Shown here piece after piece: positions 6,660-14,454 of a stretch of DNA of 20,271 nt; position 1 is the first letter of the stretch; each line of letters begins with the position of its first letter. The stretch is from Clostridiales bacterium UBA735 (GTDB lineage: Bacteria; Bacillota; Clostridia; Oscillospirales; Oscillospiraceae), in NCBI GenBank assembly GCA_002298695.1, contig DBLB01000204.1, positions 18,714-38,984 of the forward strand, read 5' to 3'. The position numbers and the translations under genes are program-made. The notes under the pieces were generated by a model. It was not told the origin of the DNA. It made no database searches and saw nothing but the letters and a program-made list of their open reading frames with translations.

Positions 6660-7153
6660 CCGTCGTCCTCCGTCCCGTCGCCGCGCACGGCCAGTGCCTT
6701 CGCGTCCAGCGCGACATTGTAAATTCCAAAGAGCGTCATCAGCGCGAAGCCGATCAGCAGGCTGACCGCCACATAGCTCATCGGGAGCTTCATGACCGTA
6801 GAGGCATGCGCACTGGATTTTTCCACAAGCAGCAGCGACGAATGGATCATGAACGCAGAGAACACCAGCGTCACCAGATCGATCAGCAGCTGCATCGCTT
6901 TCTTCAGCCCGCCGCGGAAGCGGTTGAATAAAACCTCCACAAAGAGGTGGTCGCGCCGGTAAGTCAGCAGTGCCGCGCCGAAGAACGTCAGATAGATGAA
7001 CAAAAACCGACAGAGTTCTTCGCTGAAGGCCAGCGAATGCTTGAAGATATAGCGCATGATGACGTTGATCAGCGTCGTGAGCGTCATCACCAGGACCATG
7101 CTCCCACCAAGCCACTCCAATACCTTGGCCAGGGCGTCGAAGAGTTTCTTCAT
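6647..7153 (-). CDS. dctQ: TRAP transporter small permease DctQ
   Basis: This 168-residue protein has four hydrophobic segments (about 15-37, 48-66, 87-109 and 125-147), the standard DctQ plan. Between the first two is the family motif NVIMRYIFKHSLAFSEEL (30-47), and RRDHLFVEV (66-74) follows the second. DctQ is the small membrane subunit that pairs with DctM. The ATG at 7153 is preceded by GGGAGGTAG. It lies 40 bases after dctP, and its stop codon falls inside the start of dctM. Confidence 0.93.
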   Translation of the reverse strand: MKKLFDALAKVLEWLGGSMVLVMTLTTLINVIMRYIFKHSLAFSEELCRFLFIYLTFFGAALLTYRRDHLFVEVLFNRFRGGLKKAMQLLIDLVTLVFSAFMIHSSLLLVEKSSAHASTVMKLPMSYVAVSLLIGFALMTLFGIYNVALDAKALAVRGDGTEDDGWLY

Positions 7154-7193
7154 ATCAGGGCTACCTCCCCCAAATCGTCTCAGTTTCGATCTC

Positions 7194-8240
7194 TCAGTTT
7201 GCGGCTGCCTGGATCTGGTCGTAGAGATCCTGTCCCCAGCTGTCCATGTACTGATCGAACATCGGCTGCACGGCTGCGATCCACTCGGTCAAATCGGGCT
7301 CATGCACCGTGACGCCGGCTTCCTTCATCTTTTCCAGATACTCGCTCTCCTTGTCCGCCAGCAGCTGGATTTCATACTCACCGGCCTGTTTCGCGCAGTC
7401 GGTCAGGATCTGCTGCTGTTCGGCGCTGAGCTTCGAGAAGCTCTCGTCGTTGATGACGAAGGTCATGACGGAATAGACGTGGTTGCTGATGACCAGATGC
7501 TTGCAGACTTCATAGAAATTGTTGTCGTAGATCCAGTCCAGCGGGCACTCCATGCCTTCCACGACGCCCTGCTGCAGCGAGGTATACGTCTCGGAGAAGT
7601 TGATGATCGTGCCGTTGACGCCGAGCAGTTCAAATGCCGTCAGATAGTTGTCGATTTCCGGAATGCGCATCTTGACGCCCTTGAGGTCAGCCAAAGAGTC
7701 GACCGGCTTGGTGAAGATGCACTGCCGTGTTCCGCGCTGCCAGTTGGAGGTGAGGACGCGGACGCCGGTCTTTTCCAGCAGCTTTGCAGCCAGCTCGTCG
7801 CCGATCTCACCGTTGGCGACCTTGGTCAGGTGCTCCTGATCCTTGAACATGTACACGCAGTCAAATACCGCATACTCCGGCATGATGTTTGCCACGATGC
7901 CCGCAGCCGGGATACCCATATCCACAGAACCGTCTGTGATCTGCTCGAGAATGTCGCGGTCGCCGCCGAGCTGAGACGCCGGATAGTTCGTGATCTGGAT
8001 CGTGCCGCCGCTGGCTTCGTCGACCAGACGGATAAATTCTTCCACCGCGAGGTTGGACGGAGATTCCAGCGCGCCGATGTGTGCGATCGTCAGCTTCACG
8101 GTTTCGCCCGCAGATGCAGCGCCGCTCGCTTTGCCCGTATCCGCTGCAGCGGCGTCGTCCTTCTTTGCCCCGCATCCCACAAGAAGCGTAACAAAAATGG
8201 AAAGTGCCAGAACCAATGCAAGGATTTTTCTCTGTTTCAT
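7194..8240 (-). CDS. dctP: TRAP transporter substrate-binding lipoprotein DctP
   Basis: This 348-residue protein starts with a lipoprotein signal peptide ending in the lipobox LLVGC, so Cys23 would be lipid-anchored, as expected for a Gram-positive binding protein. An alanine/glycine-rich linker (about 24-46) leads into the DctP fold. The GVKMRIPE segment (188-195) holds Arg192, the conserved arginine that grips the substrate carboxylate in this family, and NWQRGTRQ (166-173) supplies further arginines. The likely ligand is an organic acid, perhaps a 2-hydroxyacid given the LarA homolog nearby, but the sequence does not name it. It is the first gene of dctPQM and the UroD-like gene, with a promoter-operator at about 8297-8316. 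Confidence 0.93.
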   Translation of the reverse strand: MKQRKILALVLALSIFVTLLVGCGAKKDDAAAADTGKASGAASAGETVKLTIAHIGALESPSNLAVEEFIRLVDEASGGTIQITNYPASQLGGDRDILEQITDGSVDMGIPAAGIVANIMPEYAVFDCVYMFKDQEHLTKVANGEIGDELAAKLLEKTGVRVLTSNWQRGTRQCIFTKPVDSLADLKGVKMRIPEIDNYLTAFELLGVNGTIINFSETYTSLQQGVVEGMECPLDWIYDNNFYEVCKHLVISNHVYSVMTFVINDESFSKLSAEQQQILTDCAKQAGEYEIQLLADKESEYLEKMKEAGVTVHEPDLTEWIAAVQPMFDQYMDSWGQDLYDQIQAAAN

Positions 8241-8296
8241 GATCTTCTTTCCCCCAATTTGTTTTTATTGAAAACGCAAAACTGCGATTTTCACAA

Positions 8297-8316
8297 ACAG
8301 TATACAATATACAATC
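8297..8316 (-). promoter_or_regulatory. dctP promoter with GntR-type operator
   Basis: On the minus strand, ATTGTATACTGT (8297-8308) contains a -10 TATACT (8299-8304), with a second half-site ATTGTAT (8309-8315) in tandem just upstream. The -35 is weak (GTTCAA at the 17-base position). The same 11 bases, ATTGTATACTG, recur exactly at the gntR promoter, which suggests control by that regulator. Confidence 0.6.
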
Positions 8317-8332
8317 GTAAATTGAACAACAA

Positions 8333-8392
8333 GCGCCGCCCGGAAAGCGCGCATGATGCATTTCATAACGGGCTCCGCTCTCCTGGCGGCGC
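8333..8392 (-). terminator. Possible terminator after gntR
   Basis: Read on the minus strand, GCGCCGCC (8385-8392) pairs with GGCGGCGC (8333-8340), continuing after one mismatch by GGA/TCC, with a long loop. The T-rich run TTGTTGTT follows. The long loop makes this weaker than a classical intrinsic terminator. It lies between gntR and the dctP promoter. Confidence 0.35.
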
Positions 8393-8425
8393 AGAGATCT
8401 TTGCAATTGGATATGATCCGGAAGG

Positions 8426-9109
8426 TTACTGCCTGCGTGCGTTCCGCCGCAGTTCGAACTCTTCCACTACACGCTTCTTCGTGCCGCGGATATGCTCCTG
8501 ATAGACGGCGATGGCCTGTTCCGTGTCACCGGCCAGCAGATTGTCGATGATGGCAATGTGCTGCATCTGCGACTCGATGGCGCGGGCCGGATCTTCCAGT
8601 GAAATGAAGATGAACATGGAGTTGAGTACCGCAATTTTCTCCGCGACTTCCCGGACAAACGTGTTGTCGTTGCGTTCCATGATATAGTCATGGAACTCGC
8701 CGTCCAGCGCGCTGTGCTTTTCCAGCGTCGTGTCGTTCTGGTCGACCAGCGCCTGCATCTGGCCGCGCATTTCCAGCAGCTGCCCGCGCACGGCCTCGGT
8801 CATATTCTGTCCGGCGCGGCTGAGTCCGCGCTCTTCGAGCATATAGCGCATATCGAGCGCATCCATAATGTATTTGTCAGTGAACTCCTTCACGAAAATG
8901 CCGCGGTTCGGGATGATCGTCAGGATCCCGTCCCCCGCCAACCGGTACAGCGCCTCACGCACCGGCGAGCGGCTGATGTTGAACCGCTGTGCGATCTCCG
9001 CTTCCTTGAGCTGATCGCCCTCCTGGTATTTTCGGTCGACGATCTCCTCGCGCAGGATGCGATACACCTGCTCCTGGATCGTCGCATTGATGACTGTCTG
9101 ATTTTTCAT
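8426..9109 (-). CDS. GntR-family regulator with FCD ligand-binding domain
   Basis: This 227-residue regulator has a winged helix-turn-helix at about 9-74, with the recognition motif AEIAQRFNISRSPVREALYRL at 37-57. An FCD-type all-helical sensor domain follows (about 80-212). Asp136, His140, His184 and His206 sit where FCD proteins bind a metal that contacts carboxylate ligands. The ATG at 9109 follows GGAGG with 5-base spacing; the open frame upstream is in the larA region. FCD regulators usually control uptake and breakdown of organic acids, which suits the neighbouring TRAP and LarA-type genes. Its own -10 lies inside a motif also found at dctP and, in related form, at larA, so it probably represses itself and the cluster. 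The effector is unknown. Confidence 0.92.
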   Translation of the reverse strand: MKNQTVINATIQEQVYRILREEIVDRKYQEGDQLKEAEIAQRFNISRSPVREALYRLAGDGILTIIPNRGIFVKEFTDKYIMDALDMRYMLEERGLSRAGQNMTEAVRGQLLEMRGQMQALVDQNDTTLEKHSALDGEFHDYIMERNDNTFVREVAEKIAVLNSMFIFISLEDPARAIESQMQHIAIIDNLLAGDTEQAIAVYQEHIRGTKKRVVEEFELRRNARRQ

Positions 9110-9130
9110 ATCCGCCTCCATCGTTGTCTG

Positions 9131-9181
9131 CAATACAATGTCTTTTGAATGCAGTATACAATAGAAACCGCGGTTTTTCAA
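9131..9181 (-). promoter_or_regulatory. gntR promoter overlapping its operator
   Basis: On the minus strand, TTGAAA (9176-9181), a 17-base spacer and TATACT (9153-9158) form a good promoter. The -10 lies within ATTGTATACTGC (9151-9162), and a further partial copy ATTGTATTG (9131-9139) is downstream. The spacer also contains the perfect 12-base palindrome AAACCGCGGTTT (9165-9176). The arrangement predicts autorepression. Confidence 0.7.
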
Positions 9182-9201
9182 GCTCCGTTCTCTGCTCCGC
9201 C

Positions 9202-10470
9202 CTATGCCAACGGAATGACGCCGATGCCATCCGGGACGGCCAGAATGTGCGTCTCCGGCCCCCGGCCCTGCATGGCCATCCGCAGTGCCTCGTCCAGCGA
9301 CGGCGCGTAGTCCATTTTCATCTCTCGCACCATCTCCCGCAGCGCCGGACGCGTCACCAGGATCACGCGGTGCCGCACGAGCACGCGCACGAGCATCTGA
9401 TACTGCCACTGATCGATCGTGGTCTCCGCCTGCGGCACGGCCAGCACTTTTTCCAGCAGTGCGTCGGCGCTTTCGCTGTCCCGCAGCGCTTCGTAGAACG
9501 CAGTACTGCCCGCGCCGTCTGCGCACTCGGCGCACATGACGATCGTTCCGCCCTCTGCCGCCAGCGCTTCCGCCGTCACAATGCCCTTGACCGCCTGATA
9601 GAGGTTCTGGTCGAGCGGCGCGCCGCCATTGGAGGTGACAACGATGTCGCCCTTCCGCTGCGGCCGGACGCCGCAGTGCTTCACAAGCAGCTCACACCCG
9701 GCCCGGTGGGCCTCAATGGCGTCACCGGCGAAGGCCGCGACCGTCCGGTGTTGTTCGTCCAGAATTACATTTATAATGTAGGCAAGTCTTGCCATGCGTG
9801 CCGCCGCGATCATGTCGGTGTGGATCGGATTGCCGTCCAGCACGCCGCTGCGTGCCTCCGGACTTGCAAGAAATGCGCTGCAATGGTTGCCCATCACCGT
9901 TTTCTTGTCGCAGATCCCGGGCAGCACGCTCTTCCGCCCTCCAGAGAAGCCCGCAAAGAAATGCGGCTCAATGAAGCCCTCTGCGACCAGCAGGTCGCAT
10001 TCCAGCGCCGCCCTGTCCACCACCAGCTCCGCGCCGGACGGCAGGACGCCGATCGACACATTGTTCCGTTCACAGTCGTGGACGATGATCGGATAGCGTT
10101 CATAAATCTCATCGCCCAGCTTTTCCCGCAGCTCCTCCGGTCGGGTCCCTCTGTGGCAGCCCGTCGCCACCAGCAGCGTCACCTCAATTTCCGGATTTCC
10201 GGCTTTCAGTTCTTCCAGCATCGGCGGCAGGATCTCCCGGCTCGGAACAGGCCGCGTATGGTCACTGATGAGGATGACCGCCGTCCGCTTCCCCTCTGCC
10301 AGTTCCCGCAGTGTGGGCGACGCAATGGGCTGCTGCATCGCCTGCCGGACAATTGCCTGCCCCGGGTGTTGTGCGGAAAGGCAGCCGATCCCGGACGTCA
10401 GTATTTCTGTTGTTCCGGCCGGCAGCTCCGCCCGCAGGCTGCCGCGTCCATAGGGAATTCTAACTTCCAT
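9202..10470 (-). CDS. larA: LarA-type nickel-pincer racemase/epimerase homolog
   Basis: This 422-residue protein belongs to the lactate racemase family (LarA; DUF2088), which inverts 2-hydroxyacids by hydride transfer on a nickel-pincer nucleotide bound to a lysine. The key residues are present with the spacing of the Lactobacillus plantarum enzyme: SDHTRP at 69-74, His106 in GCHRGTR, His170, Lys180 in GFSGGRKS (the cofactor lysine) and His196 in NH. The 10- and 16-residue gaps between the last three equal those of His174, Lys184 and His200 in that enzyme. Homologs act on lactate, malate, phenyllactate, sugar acids and others, so lactate cannot be assumed. The cofactor makers larB, larC and larE are absent here and must be elsewhere. 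The ATG at 10470 follows GGGGAGA. Confidence 0.9.
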   Translation of the reverse strand: MEVRIPYGRGSLRAELPAGTTEILTSGIGCLSAQHPGQAIVRQAMQQPIASPTLRELAEGKRTAVILISDHTRPVPSREILPPMLEELKAGNPEIEVTLLVATGCHRGTRPEELREKLGDEIYERYPIIVHDCERNNVSIGVLPSGAELVVDRAALECDLLVAEGFIEPHFFAGFSGGRKSVLPGICDKKTVMGNHCSAFLASPEARSGVLDGNPIHTDMIAAARMARLAYIINVILDEQHRTVAAFAGDAIEAHRAGCELLVKHCGVRPQRKGDIVVTSNGGAPLDQNLYQAVKGIVTAEALAAEGGTIVMCAECADGAGSTAFYEALRDSESADALLEKVLAVPQAETTIDQWQYQMLVRVLVRHRVILVTRPALREMVREMKMDYAPSLDEALRMAMQGRGPETHILAVPDGIGVIPLA

Positions 10471-10504
10471 CGTTCTCCCCGTCATTTCATGTAATACGCA
10501 ATAT

Positions 10505-10516
10505 ATTGTACACAAT
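10505..10516 (-). promoter_or_regulatory. larA operator (GntR-type palindrome)
   Basis: ATTGTGTACAAT on the minus strand is an 11-of-12 palindrome sharing ATTGT-x-TAC with the dctP and gntR sites. It lies just downstream of the larA -10, around the first transcribed bases, a position suited to repression. Confidence 0.6.
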
Positions 10517-10528
10517 TTTCGTGTTTTC

Positions 10529-10557
10529 AGCTTAGCACGCATCCGCCGCTTCGTCAA
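10529..10557 (-). promoter_or_regulatory. Putative larA promoter
   Basis: TTGACG (10552-10557), a 17-base spacer and TAAGCT (10529-10534) on the minus strand. The -35 is near consensus and the -10 moderate. It lies about 59 bases before the larA start codon. Confidence 0.55.
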
Positions 10558-10624
10558 GCGTAAAATCGTAGATTGTCGACGATTCTCCGCTCCCTACAAA
10601 ATATGTCTGCCGAAACTGTGAAAA

Positions 10625-10652
10625 TTGCCAAACAGCACCTAGGGTGTATTAT
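10625..10652 (+). promoter_or_regulatory. Possible distal promoter upstream of smc
   Basis: TTGCCA (10625-10630), a 16-base spacer and TATTAT (10647-10652) match the consensus well. A transcript from here would have a roughly 200-base leader with a hairpin CCGAC (10680-10684)/GTCGG (10689-10693) closed by a GCGA tetraloop, and another, GCGAAA/TTTCGC, near 10760-10772. It may serve smc or a small RNA. Otherwise the stretch 10558-10777 has no recognisable gene. Confidence 0.4.
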
Positions 10653-10777
10653 ACGCCTCCAGGTTCCAGCGATGGTGTGCCGACGCGAGTCGGATCCCTG
10701 CGGACAGAGACGATTAGCCGCTTCTCCCCTATGTTCTTGCAAATACACGGCAGGCGGCTGCGAAAATTTCGCCGCTC

Positions 10778-10806
10778 TTGCAAAAAGAGACTTGATATGA
10801 TAAAAT
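10778..10806 (+). promoter_or_regulatory. Putative proximal smc promoter
   Basis: TTGCAA (10778-10783), a 17-base spacer and TAAAAT (10801-10806) lie about 50 bases before the smc start. Both boxes are close to consensus. Confidence 0.65.
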
Positions 10807-10856
10807 ATGGTGTCAAATTGGGTTTACAAGTTTTATGATGTGGAAAGAGGACGCGT

Positions 10857-13800
10857 GTGTATCTAAAATCCTTGGAAATACAGGGCTTCAAGTCCTTCCC
10901 GGACAAGACCGTGCTGCAATTCGGCAGCGATATCACCGCCATCGTCGGCCCGAACGGCAGCGGCAAATCGAATATTTCCGACGCCATCAGCTGGGTACTC
11001 GGCGAGCAGAGCTCCCGTGCGCTGCGCGGCGCGAAGATGGAGGACGTCATTTTCGGCGGCACGCAGAAGCGTGCGCCTGTCGGCTATGCCGAGGCCACAC
11101 TCGTGCTGGACAATCAGGCCGGCCAGCTGCGTATCGAGACGCCCGAAGTCGCCATCACGCGGCGGTATTATCGCTCGGGCGAAAGCGAATATTTTATCAA
11201 CCGGCAGTCCGCGCGGCTGCGCGACATCAATGAACTGCTGATGGACACCGGTCTCGGACGCGAGGGCTACAGCAACATCGGCCAGGGCAAGGTCGACGAG
11301 ATCCTGTCGCTGAAGTCCACCGACCGGCGCGAAGTTTTTGAAGAGGCCGCCGGCATCTCAAAATACCGGCACCGCAAGGAAGAGACCGAGCGCAGGCTTG
11401 CCAACACCGAGGACAATCTGCTGCGCATCGGCGACAAGATCTCCGAGCTGGAATTGCAGGTCGAACCGCTGCGCGAGCAGGCCGAAAAGGCAAAGAAATA
11501 TCTGGCGCTGCGGGACGAACTGAAGGGGCTGGAAGTGACGGTCTGGCTCGACGGCCTCAGCAAGGCCGCCGAGCACGCGAAAAAGGCCGAGGCCGACTAC
11601 GCCAGCGCAGCGTTTATTTTGGAGCAGGCGCACGACGAACTGACGCGCCTCTACAGTGCGTCCGAGCAGCTCTCCCTGCAATTCAATCAAGAGACCTTGC
11701 AGCTCGATCAGCTGCGTGAAGAGATCTCCGGACTGGAGAGCGACCGGCAGCGTCAGGAGGGCGAAGCAGCCGTCCTGGCGGCGTCGATCACGCACCAGAA
11801 CGAGAACATCGTCCGCATCCGGCAGGAGCTGGACGATCAGGATACGCGCAGCGGCGGCATTGCCGGGAGCATCGCGGAGCAGAAGCAGCGCATGGAAGCG
11901 GCGCAGGCGGCGATGCGGGAGCTGAATGCAGAAATTGGGGCGCTGGCTGCGAAAAATGCGGAATTTGACCGCGAAACGGCGGAAAAACAGAATAAGCTGC
12001 TGGCCCTGCAGACGAAACAGTCCGTGCTGCAGGCCGATGCCGCCGAGAAGAACACGCAGATTGCTTCACTGACGGCATCGCTCAGCGAGGTCCAGGAGCG
12101 GCAGAATATTTTGAAGGAAGACCGCGCCGCCGCCGAGGCGCGCCGCGCGGACATCGACGCGCGGCAGGCCGAATGCCGCAGGCGCCTGGCGCAGGCACAG
12201 GAGGACGTGACCTCCGCGAAAAATACGATCTCCGGCTATGAGCTGCGGCTGAAGACCCGGCAGGACAAGCGAATCCAGCTGCAAAAGCAGACGGACACGG
12301 CGGACGTCCAGCTCCAGACCATCGAGGCGCGGATGAAGATGCTGCGCGAGATGGAGCGGGAATTTGAGGGCTTTTCCAAGGCGGTGCGCCTCGTGATGCA
12401 GGACGCGGAGCGCGGAAATCTGCGCGGCGTGCGCGGCCCGGTGTCAAAGCTCATCCGCGTGGACGACGAGTTCACGACGGCCATCGAGACCGCGCTTGGC
12501 GCGGCGATGCAGAACATCGTTGTGGACACGGACAACGACGGCAAGGCCGCCATTCAGTTCCTCAAGCGCCGCGACGGCGGCCGCGCGACCTTCCTGCCGC
12601 TCGGCTCCATCTCCGGAAAGCGGATGGCGGACAATGAGTTCCGAACGCAGCGCGGCTTTGTCGGCATTGCGTCGGCGCTGGTCACGTTTGAAGCAAAATA
12701 CGAGAGCATTGTGGAAAATCTGCTGGGCCGGACGGTCATTGCCGAGACGCTTGACCAGGCCATCCGTATGGCACGCGCGGGCGAGAACCGCTTTCGCATC
12801 GTGACGCTCGACGGACAGGTGATGAACGCGGGCGGCAGCATGACCGGCGGCTCGACCACGAAGAGCGCGGGCGTGCTCTCCCGCGCGAACGACCTGGCAA
12901 GACTGGAGGGCGAACGTGCCCGTCAGGCCCAGCAGCTCGAATCGCTGCAGAAGCAGCTGAACGAGGCGGCATCAAGCGCAGCGAAGACGGAGTTTGAACT
13001 GTCCACCGTGCGGCAGCAGCTCCGCGAGGCGGAGGACGAGGTGCTCCGCCGGACGGAAGAAGAAAAGCAGGCCGCGGCGCTGCGCGACGCGATGGAGGCG
13101 AACCTCGCGTCCATCGACGCGGAACTGAAGCGCATCGAAGCGCGAAACGGCGGCGACGGCGGACGGCTCGACATGCTGCGAGAGCAGCGCGAACAGCTGG
13201 ACGCGCAGCTTGCGGCGCTGGAAGCGGAGCTTTCCGCAGCGCAGAGCGCACTGGAAGCTGCGGGCGCGCAGCAGACGGCGCTGAATGAAAAGACGGCGCA
13301 GCTCCGGATGGAGCTTGCCGCGAAGGACGCCGAGCGCAGCGGCGCGGAGACGTCCATCGCGCAGCTTGAGGCCCTGGCCGAGGCCATGGCCGGCGACCGC
13401 GAACAGAAATTGCATCTGATCGAAGACTGCAATGCCCAGATCGCCGCGCTGCGCGAGCAGCAGGCGGCACAGGCCGCAGCGGTGAACGCCCTCGCGGCAC
13501 AGACCGAAGAAAAGCGGAGCGCCTTACAGGCGGCGGTGGAGCACCGGACGCAGCTGGAAGGCCGCCGCAATCAAACGGAAAAGCAGGCGCAGGACAAGAA
13601 CAAGGAAATTCTGAACCTCGAACGCGAGACCGCGCGCCTCGAGCAGCGGAAGCTGACGAGCGAGATGGAGGAAAAGCAGCTCATCGACAAGCTGTGGGAC
13701 TCTTACGAGCTGACGCCCTCGACGGCGGAGGCGGAGAAGATCGAGATCGAATCCATTCCGGCGGCGAATAAGAAGATCACCGAAACGCGGCGGAAAATTT

Positions 13801-14429
13801 CGTCCCTCGGGACGCCGAACCTCGGCGCGATCGATGAATTTGCCCGCGTGAATGAGCGGTATGAATACCTGACGGGACAGCGCGACGACGTGCTGCACGC
13901 GAAGGACGATCTGCTCCAGATCATCGACGGCCTGACGACTGAGATGACGGAAATTTTCGTCCGGGAATTTGCAAAGATCAACGAATATTTCGGCGCGACG
14001 TTCACGGAAATGTTCGGCGGAGGCCGCGCGTCGCTCGAGCTCGAGGACAAGACGCAGCCGCTGACCTGCGGCATCGAGATCCGCGTGCAGCCGCCCGGAA
14101 AGCAGCTGAAGACCATCACGCTCCTCTCCGGCGGCGAGAAGGCGTTCGTCGCTATCGCGCTCTACTTCGCGATCCTGAAGGTGCGGCCCACGCCGTTCTG
14201 CATGCTCGACGAGATCGACGCTGCGCTGGACGACCGGAACGTGGGACGGTTCGCGGGCTATCTGCGGAACCTCTGCGAGAAGACGCAGTTCATCGTCATC
14301 ACGCACCGGCGCGGCACGATGGAGGCCGCCGACGTGCTCTATGGCGTGACGATGCAGGAGCAGGGCGTTTCCAAGATCCTGCATATCCGCCTCGGCGAAA
14401 TGGAACAGCAGCTCGGAATCACGGGCTGA
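10857..14429 (+). CDS. smc: Chromosome partition protein SMC
   Basis: This 1190-residue condensin ATPase has full family length. It dimerises at a hinge and, with ScpA and ScpB (not in the window), compacts and segregates the chromosome. The N-terminal head carries GPNGSGKS (Walker A, 31-38) and is followed by the family stretch DTGLGREGYSNIGQGKVDEIL. Long coiled coils rich in Glu, Ala and Gln run to about 520. The hinge is at about 522-670 and includes NAGGSMTGGS. Returning coiled coil leads to the C-terminal head with LLSGGEKAF (signature, 1089-1097) and FCMLDEIDAALDD (Walker B, Asp1118 and Glu1119). The start is GTG at 10857, six bases after AGAGG. It heads the plus-strand run, followed 25 bases on by ftsY; rnc, often found before smc in Firmicutes, is not here. 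Confidence 0.98.
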   Translation: MYLKSLEIQGFKSFPDKTVLQFGSDITAIVGPNGSGKSNISDAISWVLGEQSSRALRGAKMEDVIFGGTQKRAPVGYAEATLVLDNQAGQLRIETPEVAITRRYYRSGESEYFINRQSARLRDINELLMDTGLGREGYSNIGQGKVDEILSLKSTDRREVFEEAAGISKYRHRKEETERRLANTEDNLLRIGDKISELELQVEPLREQAEKAKKYLALRDELKGLEVTVWLDGLSKAAEHAKKAEADYASAAFILEQAHDELTRLYSASEQLSLQFNQETLQLDQLREEISGLESDRQRQEGEAAVLAASITHQNENIVRIRQELDDQDTRSGGIAGSIAEQKQRMEAAQAAMRELNAEIGALAAKNAEFDRETAEKQNKLLALQTKQSVLQADAAEKNTQIASLTASLSEVQERQNILKEDRAAAEARRADIDARQAECRRRLAQAQEDVTSAKNTISGYELRLKTRQDKRIQLQKQTDTADVQLQTIEARMKMLREMEREFEGFSKAVRLVMQDAERGNLRGVRGPVSKLIRVDDEFTTAIETALGAAMQNIVVDTDNDGKAAIQFLKRRDGGRATFLPLGSISGKRMADNEFRTQRGFVGIASALVTFEAKYESIVENLLGRTVIAETLDQAIRMARAGENRFRIVTLDGQVMNAGGSMTGGSTTKSAGVLSRANDLARLEGERARQAQQLESLQKQLNEAASSAAKTEFELSTVRQQLREAEDEVLRRTEEEKQAAALRDAMEANLASIDAELKRIEARNGGDGGRLDMLREQREQLDAQLAALEAELSAAQSALEAAGAQQTALNEKTAQLRMELAAKDAERSGAETSIAQLEALAEAMAGDREQKLHLIEDCNAQIAALREQQAAQAAAVNALAAQTEEKRSALQAAVEHRTQLEGRRNQTEKQAQDKNKEILNLERETARLEQRKLTSEMEEKQLIDKLWDSYELTPSTAEAEKIEIESIPAANKKITETRRKISSLGTPNLGAIDEFARVNERYEYLTGQRDDVLHAKDDLLQIIDGLTTEMTEIFVREFAKINEYFGATFTEMFGGGRASLELEDKTQPLTCGIEIRVQPPGKQLKTITLLSGGEKAFVAIALYFAILKVRPTPFCMLDEIDAALDDRNVGRFAGYLRNLCEKTQFIVITHRRGTMEAADVLYGVTMQEQGVSKILHIRLGEMEQQLGITG

Positions 14430-14454
14430 AATATAACAGACAGAGGAAATTTAC

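Noticed and set aside
7056..8501. 481-codon plus-strand open frame
   Set aside because: Antisense shadow of dctP, crossing its promoter region.
9124..10494. 456-codon plus-strand open frame
   Set aside because: Antisense shadow of larA; the composition is rich in His and Arg, typical of reversed GC-rich coding sequence.
10640..10740. tRNA-like or SRP-RNA-like fold upstream of smc
   Set aside because: The hairpin CCGAC-GCGA-GTCGG is real, but there is no T-loop, no acceptor stem and no SRP consensus loop.
13524..14384. 286-codon minus-strand open frame inside smc
   Set aside because: Shadow of the smc C-terminal head, which carries intact ATPase motifs.
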